This document shows positions 56,129 through 64,000 of a DNA stretch of 64,000 nucleotides, piece after piece (position 1 is the first letter of the stretch; each line of letters begins with the position of its first letter). The notes under the pieces were generated by a model. The model had not been told where the DNA came from. It did not search any database and saw nothing but the letters and a program-made list of their open reading frames with translations. The stretch is from positions 47,133,020 through 47,197,019 of the forward strand of contig CM014729.1 in NCBI GenBank assembly GCA_004329165.1. The letters are read 5' to 3'. A program made the translations under genes and the position numbers. The stretch is from Spatholobus suberectus. Lineage: Eukaryota > Streptophyta > Magnoliopsida > Fabales > Fabaceae.

Positions 56129-58555
56129 TTACACACTTTCCATCTCCTCTCTAACATATGTTTGTAACTTTTAATGTTTTACTCAAAAAGTGTTGTTAAC
56201 AAGTTTTGAACCCAATACTTAAGATTTCTTAAAAGAAAATGTGTCTACGAGGTGAAGCAATTTTATAATTTAAAAATATGTAACATATTATTTCTGTATA
56301 TCCTTATTATAAAATTGATAAATTTAATTTATACCGATTTAACCAATAACTTATCGGTTTGACTATTGATCCATTGACTCAATATCTCAACCTAATCAAG
56401 TAACAGTCTAGTGTTTATATTTCAATACACTCAATAAAGATTGAAAACATGTTTAAATTTATATACTAACATTTATGTTTGTTGTTTTCACGTTACTTGT
56501 TAAGTCTTATACTCTATTAACGCAAATGATTTTTCTCTTGCATGGCTAATTTTTTATCTTTATCAATTTTGAAATATTAGTTGAATATATCAGTTTTTTT
56601 TTTATTTGTTTTCATAGTTTACATGTCATATTGGTGAGACAATAATTAAGTAGTTAAATAAGATGGCAAGTCATTCAATTTTTTTCACCTCAAAACATGT
56701 GAGATATGTGAGAAATTTTGTATCATCTAATATTTCATTTCCAGTGTCATGCAAAAGCTGCATCTAAATACGACGAAAAATAGACAGAGTTAAGTTAACT
56801 ATTATATAAGAGTTGAGTTTAGTTAATAAGCTTAATGAAACATGAACTTAATGTATATTAAGTCATAATATTTGATTTCTTTTTGTTCCTAATTTTTTTT
56901 TTCGTTCCTAAATTTATTTCTTATTTTTTTTTATATTCTCTTATATTTTGTTAGTGTATAATGACAACAATAAAATTTCATACAAACTATTCAAACCTTC
57001 CACCATGTTCTCTTACATACCCCACGGTAAATAAATGAAGATTTGCCTTAAACAAAGTGGATGAAATGATGAGCTTTGAAAGTCTCGTGTTTGCACAGCA
57101 TTTCCCCAACACGTAGTTCCTTACCAGCTTGGTAGGTTTTTATTTATTTATTTATTGGTGAATTACCTGTTTAGTAATTAGTACTACTATATTTTATTTT
57201 TATTTAAATACACCCTTACACATGAAAACTCAACATATTAAAGTTCAAAGAGTGATAGAGAAGGGATCGTGGGCCACAAGTTAAAGGAATAAATCTCACA
57301 TAAACCTTTAATCTTGTACATGATTGTATATTTAATTAAGTACTTGTTAATTTTTCTCATTGAAAACCAAAAAAATGCCCTCACTAGAAACAACCCTCCT
57401 CCTCCTCCCCATCACAATGGCAACATGCACCGTGATTATAATTTCTACATTACATCATTCATATCATCCGTATTTTTGTGCAGATTATCATCTGAACTTA
57501 ATTTATTATATTTACTTTAAATACACTTGAACTTTTAATAAGTACGCTTAAATGTTTAATTATATTGTGCAGATTTTTTTCACTATTAGGGTGTTTGAAG
57601 GAGGCTTGCGGCTATAGAAAGGCAAAAATTAACCAAAAAAAAAACTATAATTGTTTTTTTAACCAAAAAGTCAATGTACACAATAATTTGGTTTAATTTG
57701 AATAAAATCAACAAAAAATTATAAGAAAATAAAATAAATCAATCTTTTTTCAGATGTCAAAAACTTATGTATCCTAACTTTTTAAAAACTTCTTCCATTT
57801 TATTTCTTTAAAAATAAGGTGTACAACTTAATTTTAACTTATTAAAGTAATTTGATTCATTTTACTTCTTTGTTTTTTTTTTTTTCTATAAATACTTATT
57901 TAAAAATTTACCTAAACTAAAACTCTATATAGTCTTTTTTTAGAGTTTATTTTTCTCCTGTAAATACTTGTATAGAAATTTATCCAAACTAAAATTCTCT
58001 GGACACTTTTTTAAAATAACAAAGTTACTTCATTTTAATACTTCTTTGGTTTGGATTTCGTAATAATCCGTCAATTTTTCTGATTAAATTTTCTTGTTCC
58101 TGAAGATTTCATATAGGAATAAATTACTATGTCCTTTCTTCGCGAAGAAGGGCTTGCTTATAACTTTTTATCTTACTTTGAACAATAAAGAAAAAGTAAC
58201 AGCTCAATGGACCCAAAAAAGGTGATAAATACTCAATGAAGAATCATTGAATTCCCACCAACAAATCCTCGATACATTCACCAACCCCATCCTCAACGAT
58301 ATTCCCATTCAATTCCCTGTCATTCATGAAGCTCAACCCAACCAGAACCCCTGTTGCTCTTTACTTTTCCTTACTGGTTCATACTGGCCTGCATGTTGCA
58401 CTGTCTCTGCCTCATTCATTCCCTGAGTGAAAAAAATAAAATAAAATAAAAGCCTTGTTTTCTTTCTTAAAGATCTAGTTGAGCCCCAACTAAAGTGTTT
58501 CTGCAACAGAGATAAAGCACCATAGCTTTGAGCTGAAGACAAAGACTATAATAGT
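56129..58555. other. AT-rich intergenic DNA upstream of the receptor kinase
   Basis: No coding sequence was recognised. Poly-T and ATTT runs (57140-57165 is a TTTA repeat) and scattered MITE-like words are present. The 58200-58555 part is less AT-biased and is presumably the promoter. A precise TATA box could not be chosen with confidence. Confidence 0.5.
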
Positions 58556-58753
58556 TTGATTCTTGCACTGCATGGTTTTGTTTCTTTCTTGTTTTTATCT
58601 TTTTCTTTTGTCGGTCTTCAGGGTTCTCCAAATCCAGAGAAAGAAGGGTCTATCACATGTTCTTTCGTAAAAGTACATAACCTTTGTGTTACATCAGAGT
58701 CACTTCGTTTTCTTAAAAATCATAGTACCAGCAGTTGCAACCCTGTAGCTTAG
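58556..58753 (+). CDS. Possible upstream reading frame in the leader of the receptor kinase
   Basis: A 65-codon frame begins MILALHGFVSFLFLSFSFVG, strongly hydrophobic, and ends 260 bp before the kinase start. If the mRNA leader extends this far it would be an upstream ORF that could lower translation of the kinase, or it could encode a small secreted peptide. There is no family match that I recognise, and chance in T-rich leader sequence is quite possible. Confidence 0.25.
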   Translation: MILALHGFVSFLFLSFSFVGLQGSPNPEKEGSITCSFVKVHNLCVTSESLRFLKNHSTSSCNPVA

Positions 58754-59013
58754 TCCTTCTACTCTCTTCTCCACTCTGCAGTAAAAAGACACTTATCTTT
58801 TTCTTTTTTTATTAGTACTTTCCGTTGGATACAAAAGATCAGTGTATTACAGTGTATGGAGATTTGGAATGTAGAAAAGCATTGGTTTCTCTCCATGGAG
58901 TCACAACAATCCATGCTCATTATGGTGTTGAAGTTCTGAGAGGGGTATTTTCCAACGTGGTGTAGCTAACGATTTTACTTCATTTCTCAGTATCTGATAT
59001 CACTCACTCACTG

Positions 59014-61578
59014 ATGGGTTTGGGAGTGTTTGGTTCTGTGCTAGTTCTGACACTTTTCTTCAAGCACTTGGCATCCCCGCAACCGAACACTGATGATTTC
59101 TTTGTGTCTGAGTTCTTGAAGAAGATGGGTATAGCATCCTCCCAGGTCTACAACTTTTCTGCTTCTGTTTGTTCATGGGAAGGGGTTTCATGTGATGCAA
59201 AGAGAGAATATGTTGTTGGGTTAGTCTTTTCTGGTATGGGCCTCTCTGGTCCTATTCCAGATACCACCATAGGCAAGCTCAGCAAGCTTCAATCTTTGGA
59301 CCTTAGCAACAACAAAATCACTGACTTGCCTTCTGATTTCTGGAGTTTTAGCTTGCTCAAGATCCTTAACCTCTCCTCCAATCAGATTTCTGGTTCATTG
59401 ACTAACAACATTGGAAACTTTGGTTTGCTAGAAGTGTTTGACTTGTCCAGCAACAGTTTCTCTGGGGAAATTCCTGAAGCTATTAGTTCCCTCATGAGTC
59501 TGCAGGTCCTCAAACTTGACCACAACAGGTTTGAGCAAAGAATTCCTTCTGGGATTCTCAAGTGCCACTCTCTAGTTTCAATTGATCTTTCTTCAAATCA
59601 GCTAAGTGGGACAGTTCCAGATGGTTTTGGTGATGTTTTTCCTAATCTCATTACCTTGAACCTTGCTGGGAATAGTATTAATGGCCGTGATTCGGATATT
59701 TCTGGGTTGAAGTCCATTGTGAGTCTCAACATATCAGGCAATGCTTTTCAGGGTTCTGTGATGAGTTTGTTTCAGGGAATTCTTGAAGTCATGGACCTTA
59801 GCAGAAACCAATTTGAAGGTCACATTTCTCAGGTACATTCCATCTCTAATTACAGTTGGTCTCATTTAGTTTATCTGGATTTGTCAGAGAATCAGCTTGA
59901 TGGGGAAATTTTCCAAATTTTGAATGAATCCAAGAATCTAAAGCACCTTAATCTTGCTGACAATAGATTTAGCAGACAGAAATTCCCCAAGATTGAAATG
60001 CTCTCAGGATTGGAATATCTGAACTTGTCCAAAACTAGTCTGATTGGTTACATTCCTGCTAAAATCTCACAACTGAGTAATTTGAATGCACTTGATGTTT
60101 CTATGAATCATCTCATAGGGCAAATCCCTTTACTAAACTATAAAAACCTCCAAGTTCTTGACCTTTCAAACAACAATCTGAGTGGAGATGTCCCTTCATC
60201 AGTCATAGAGAAACTTCCTTTAATGGAGAAATACAACTTCTCTTATAATAACTTAACATTCTGTGCTTTGGAAATCAAACAAACTATCCTCCAAACAGCA
60301 TTCTATGGATCAGTGAACAGTTGCCCAATTGCTGCAAATCCAAGTCTTCTGAAAAAAAGAGCCACTCAAAATAAGGGAATCAAGCTAGCTCTGGCATTGA
60401 CCCTCTCAATAATCTGCTTGATTGCTGGGCTTTTGCTTCTAGCATTTGGTTGCCTTAAGAAAACAAAACCATGGCCTGTTAAGCAAACTTCATACAATGA
60501 AGAACATAACATGTCAGGTCCCTTCTCATTCCACACTGATTCAACCACTTGGGTGGCTGATGTTAAGCAAGCAACATCTGTCCCAGTAGTAATCTTTGAT
60601 AAGCCACTGTTAAATATTACATTTGCAGACCTCTTGGCTGCAACTTCAAATTTTGATAGGGGTACCCTTCTGGCTGAAGGAAAATTTGGGCCTGTTTATA
60701 GAGGTTTTCTACCTGGGGGTATTCATGTAGCAGTCAAAGTTCTGGTGGTTGGATCTACTCTGACTGATAAAGAAGCTGCAAGAGAGCTGGAGTATCTTGG
60801 TAGAATCAAGCACCCCAATCTTGTTCCTCTAACTGGATATTGTGTAGCTGGGGATCAGAGAATTGCCATATATGACTACATGGAGAATGGGAACCTGCAA
60901 AATTTGCTTTATGACTTGCCACTTGGGGTACTACAAAGGACAGATGATTGGAGCACAGATACATGGGAAGAAGATGACAGTAATGGCATTCAAAATGCTG
61001 GATCAGAAGGAATGCTCACAACTTGGAGATTTCGCCATAAAATTGCACTCGGTACTGCCCGAGCATTGGCATTTCTGCATTATGGATGCTCCCCACCAAT
61101 CATTCACAGAGATGTTAAAGCTAGCAGTGTTTATTTGGATTATAACTTGGAGCCAAGACTGTCAGATTTTGGGCTGGCTAAGATTTTTGGGAGTGGCTTG
61201 GATGAAGAGATTGCACTTTGTTCACCTGGTTATGTTCCACCAGAGTTTTCTCAACCAGAATTTGACACCTCAACTCCAAAATCTGATGTGTACTGTTTTG
61301 GGGTTGTTCTCTTTGAGCTACTAACTGGGAAGAAGCCAGTTGGAGATGATTATCCTGATGAGAAAGAAGCAACTTTGGTTAGTTGGGTCAGAGGACTGGT
61401 GAGAAAGAACAAAGCTTCAAGAGCTATTGATCCAAAAATTCATGATACTGGACCAGAAGAGCAAATGGAGGAGGCCCTTAAGATCGGTTATCTTTGCACT
61501 GCTGACCTTCCTTCCAAGCGACCAAGCATGCAGCAGATAGTTGGTCTTCTTAAAGATATTGAACCTTCTGCTAATTAG
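59014..61578 (+). CDS. Leucine-rich-repeat receptor-like kinase, At2g24230-type
   Basis: An intact, intronless 854-residue frame. Residues 1-21 look like a signal peptide. The LRR N-terminal cap has CSWEGVSC at 53-60, and about a dozen LRRs follow (roughly 68-420; motifs LQSLDLSNNKITDLP, LVSIDLSSNQLSGTVP). A membrane segment lies at 458-480, then the kinase domain: EGKFG glycine loop 555-559, Lys575 in VAVKVLV, an acidic insert near 640-660 (DDWSTDTWEEDDSNG), HRD 698-700, DFG 718-720, PPE in place of APE, and TPKSDVYCFGVVLFELLTG. In the catalytic loop HRDVKASS the usual Mg-binding Asn is Ser705. Length, insert and tail (LCTADLPSKRPSMQQIVGLL) match Arabidopsis At2g24230 (853 residues). The ligand is unknown. 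Kinase activity may be weak or absent. Confidence 0.95.
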   Translation: MGLGVFGSVLVLTLFFKHLASPQPNTDDFFVSEFLKKMGIASSQVYNFSASVCSWEGVSCDAKREYVVGLVFSGMGLSGPIPDTTIGKLSKLQSLDLSNNKITDLPSDFWSFSLLKILNLSSNQISGSLTNNIGNFGLLEVFDLSSNSFSGEIPEAISSLMSLQVLKLDHNRFEQRIPSGILKCHSLVSIDLSSNQLSGTVPDGFGDVFPNLITLNLAGNSINGRDSDISGLKSIVSLNISGNAFQGSVMSLFQGILEVMDLSRNQFEGHISQVHSISNYSWSHLVYLDLSENQLDGEIFQILNESKNLKHLNLADNRFSRQKFPKIEMLSGLEYLNLSKTSLIGYIPAKISQLSNLNALDVSMNHLIGQIPLLNYKNLQVLDLSNNNLSGDVPSSVIEKLPLMEKYNFSYNNLTFCALEIKQTILQTAFYGSVNSCPIAANPSLLKKRATQNKGIKLALALTLSIICLIAGLLLLAFGCLKKTKPWPVKQTSYNEEHNMSGPFSFHTDSTTWVADVKQATSVPVVIFDKPLLNITFADLLAATSNFDRGTLLAEGKFGPVYRGFLPGGIHVAVKVLVVGSTLTDKEAARELEYLGRIKHPNLVPLTGYCVAGDQRIAIYDYMENGNLQNLLYDLPLGVLQRTDDWSTDTWEEDDSNGIQNAGSEGMLTTWRFRHKIALGTARALAFLHYGCSPPIIHRDVKASSVYLDYNLEPRLSDFGLAKIFGSGLDEEIALCSPGYVPPEFSQPEFDTSTPKSDVYCFGVVLFELLTGKKPVGDDYPDEKEATLVSWVRGLVRKNKASRAIDPKIHDTGPEEQMEEALKIGYLCTADLPSKRPSMQQIVGLLKDIEPSAN

Positions 61579-62737
61579 CATCATGATAAAGAAATGTTGT
61601 CGTTTCTTTTAATTTTATCACTTTGATTTTGCTACTGGATGAGAGTCTCCCATGAAAACATGAAGCAAATGTAAAGCAGTTGAATTACCAAAGTTCTGTT
61701 TTCCATGTTTTATCACCATCTCTTTCCTTTCTACTATCAATCTCTAGATGGTGAAAAAAAATTGTTGAGTATATATTCACCAGAATTTGATCTTTGAACT
61801 AACACGTTATATTTTTAATGCCTTTTCATCCACTTCACTTTCCTTTGGATCTCTTCATGTATGAAAAAACAAAAGTATGCCACTAGAATTGAGTTTGTAA
61901 AGCTTGATGCTCTTGATGAATAAGTCAGTAGAATGTGGTCTTCTGTATATATATTCATGTTCCCTTGAAGACATTTATGGAATCACTTGAGAAATGCTTC
62001 TGAGTTTTGGGGCTTTCTTGAGGCAATAAAATTAAGTACTGTTGCTGTATAACCAAATGAATATTTCCAGAAAAAAAAAAATAGTGCTGATTCTTCATCA
62101 ACCAAGTAGGCATTAAGCGGGTAGGTGTAAGAAGCATAAGAATTATAAGGTACCGAAGTCTTCAAGTGAAAGATTGACCAGACTCAACCAATTGCTTTTG
62201 TGATTGTTAATAGGGTGTGTGGGAGAGAGAGGGGGGGCATACATATTCAGTAAGGATTTGGAAATATAGTGCACAACACTTAAAGAAGCCTTCTCACCTC
62301 ATCATGGTGTCACGCATGCATGATAAAATTTTACCACGCGAAGAATGATGGTTGCAAATTTCAATATGGAATAGTCTCTGTTTGTCTGGTTCGCCATCAT
62401 ATTTTGGCGCACTTTTTCACTTTAGAAATTTAAAAGTTGCAGCCAAGAGGTGCCTACATATGCTTGGCCAGCATATGAACTGCCATCAATTTGATTTTAT
62501 TAAAAAACTTATAGTTAATAAAATAAAATATTAATTACGGTTTTGCAGTAATGCCTACAATATAAGGAAAATATTAACATTAGTCCTTTGAACTGATTTT
62601 AATAATCTAAAAGTGGTAGGTTTGTAGGCATCTAAAAGCAAACATGACCAGAAGTCTTGTTTAAAATCAATAGATAAAAAAACAAATGTTTAAAATCAAT
62701 CTTAAGATTGACGTTAACAAAATCATAGATAAGATTA
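61579..62737. other. 3' flank of the receptor-kinase gene
   Basis: The stop codon TAG ends at 61578. AATAAA-like polyadenylation signals occur as AATAAAATT near 62026. No further gene was recognised; short frames here have no family features. Confidence 0.5.
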
Positions 62738-63071
62738 CTCTCTCTTGTTCTTAATATAAGGCACTATTTAAAATGTATTAATGTTCATTTTTATAAGGCA
62801 TTTTAGAATTTCTATAAAGCATTTAACTTTTTTTTTCATTATTTGCCCTTATTAAAAACTTTGAGTATGTGGACCCTTATTTGATAGCAATGCATAATGC
62901 TTTCATATTTTAATATCTTCACGTCACCACAACAAGTTAATAATGATTAATGAAGGTAAAATTGGCAAGTTATAATATTTTTAAAAAAACCAATAAAACC
63001 AACTAATTTAACTATTTTTATTTGTCTGTGTAATTCTGTTACAAGTACCTTATATTAAAGACCAAAGGGAG
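62738..63071. mobile_element. Stowaway-like MITE
   Basis: The left end CTCTCTCTTGTTCTTAATAT and the reverse complement of the right end CTCCCTTTGGTCTTTAATAT form a terminal inverted repeat of about 25 bp. TA dinucleotides flank both sides (62736-62737, 63072-63073). Length 334 bp, no coding capacity. The CTCCCTC terminus and TA target are those of Tc1/mariner-related Stowaway elements. Confidence 0.8.
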
Positions 63072-63119
63072 TAATAACGAAAATGTAAAGTTTTGCTCAA
63101 TCTTTTGTTGGATAGTGAG

Positions 63120-64000
63120 TAGGGGTGTCGAGTTAAGCCAAACACTTGAAGTTTTGACTTGACTTGCGAAAAAAATGAGTTGCTCAAGCTTGACTCATTT
63201 ATTTAAATGAGGCTAACTAAAAGCTTGAACCTAACTTGTTCAAAAAAAATAAAGCTTAAGCTTGGCTTGTTGAGGGCCTATTTGGATAAGCTTCTCCAAA
63301 AAACTTCTAAGAGAACAAAATAAGAAGAAAAATAAAATAAACTTCTCCATAAGCTAAAATTAGCTAAATTAGCTTCTCCATAAGTTAAAAATTAGTTTTT
63401 GGAGAAGTTAATATGAGAGAGCTTCTATAAATTAATTTACGCAAAAACTAATTTTAGCTTTTGAATAAGCTTATTTTATTTTTTTTATTTTCTTCTCTTA
63501 TAAGTGTTTATGGAGAAGTTTATTCAAATAGGTCCTTAGTTCATTTATAACTTAATTATTTTTGCCTTTATGAAAATTTTTCTTAAATTATTTTTTAACT
63601 TTACCAACTTAGTATTCAATAAATATTTTAATACTAAATGATAATCTACATATAGAAATATGTGCTTAACATGTTGTACATGAAATTCAAACATTCTAAA
63701 CTATTAAATTTTTATAATCCAATAAATAAAAAAGTTATAACTTCTTGATTACTACAAAAAAAAATTTTAAAATTAATTTTAACACTCTCAACAAAGTTTT
63801 ACATATTTCCATGATTAATATATAAATAACAAAAGTTAGTAAAATACTCATCATCAATTTAAATAAACAAGCTATTTATAAGTTGTTAATGTTGAGCTTG
63901 TAAAACTGGGCTTGACTCATTCAAATAATCAAGCTCAATTTCATGCTTAAGTTTATTTATTTAATTAAACAAATGAGCTTAATCAAGCATTTAACGAATC
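63120..64000. mobile_element. hAT-like non-autonomous element, cut by the right edge, with a nested MITE
   Basis: It begins TAGGGGTGTCGAGTTAAGCC, a terminus common in plant hAT-type MITEs. Its body is rich in short inverted words of GCTTGACTCATT/AATGAGTCAAGC type, seen both at 63180-63260 and at 63890-64000. A second element is inserted at 63274-63536. The right end is outside the window. Confidence 0.55.
63274..63536. mobile_element. Fold-back MITE (Tourist/PIF-like)
   Basis: The left end GGGCCTATTTGGATAAGCTT and the reverse complement of the right end AGGACCTATTTGAATAAACT form a terminal inverted repeat continuing into CTTCTCC on both sides. Internal AGCTAAAATTAGCT and AAACTAATTTTAGCTTTTG make it strongly self-complementary. 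Possible 3-bp TSDs TGA/TTA are imperfect. Length 263 bp. Confidence 0.7.

Noticed and set aside
57314..57520. 68-codon frame in the intergenic region
   Set aside because: AT-rich sequence with a CCT run. No signal, domain or codon pattern supports it.
60863..61324. 153-codon frame inside the receptor-kinase gene
   Set aside because: An out-of-frame shadow of the intact kinase domain on the same strand.

Overview
The window is plant nuclear DNA: strongly AT-rich, with plant LTR retrotransposons, a CACTA transposon, MITEs and a single host gene, a leucine-rich-repeat receptor kinase of the Arabidopsis At2g24230 type. The SIRE-like copia element and Tekay/Del-like gypsy elements fit a legume, probably Phaseoleae. 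That species guess is an inference, not something read directly from the sequence.

Layout. 1-5887: a SIRE/Maximus-type Ty1-copia element on the minus strand, cut by the left edge, with degenerate gag and pol and an intact 5' LTR. It sits a few bases inside the head of a long gypsy LTR (element A). That LTR runs to 13723 and is itself split by a solo LTR (8583-11917, target duplication TTGCT). Element A has a primer-binding site and a broken gag, then stops at 15271, where a CACTA transposon begins. Its partner terminal inverted repeat is at about 56128, so the CACTA unit now spans about 41 kb.

Inside the CACTA unit lies a Russian-doll nest. Its minus-strand transposase-type gene survives as two blocks (15830-16454 and 47885-48800), separated by a solo LTR (16455-20607) and by gypsy element B (20708-47884). 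B is a chromodomain Tekay/Del-type element with both LTRs, PBS, gag, pol and polypurine tract. B was hit in turn by a solo LTR in its 5' LTR (23392-27065, TSD GATGA), by minus-strand gypsy element C in gag (27928-34957, carrying another solo LTR at 29721-32771), and by a solo LTR between gag and protease (35868-41519, TSD AGTGG) which holds yet another solo LTR (38383-41313, TSD TGACC). To the right are a solo LTR (48801-53214), a truncated LTR (53323 to about 54500) and the right CACTA end. Every transposon reading frame is broken by stops or frameshifts.

56129-64000 is ordinary gene space: AT-rich intergenic DNA, the intronless receptor-kinase gene (59014-61578, 854 codons), and then a cluster of three MITE-type elements, one nested in another.

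The most unusual signal is in the LTRs. Related LTRs keep common heads and tails, but their central parts hold element-specific arrays of short odd-length palindromes, each with one unpaired central base: TCGCTNAGCGA, GGCGCTNAGCGCC, TCGCCNGGCGA, CGTCCANTGGACG, and an AT-rich hairpin version. Several of the same LTRs carry a conserved donor-like AGGTAAGGGAAGC and, about 1.7-3 kb on, a conserved acceptor-like segment ending GAGCAG or GAGTAG. The variable central cassette may therefore be an intron. No CRISPR array, rRNA or tRNA gene was seen.
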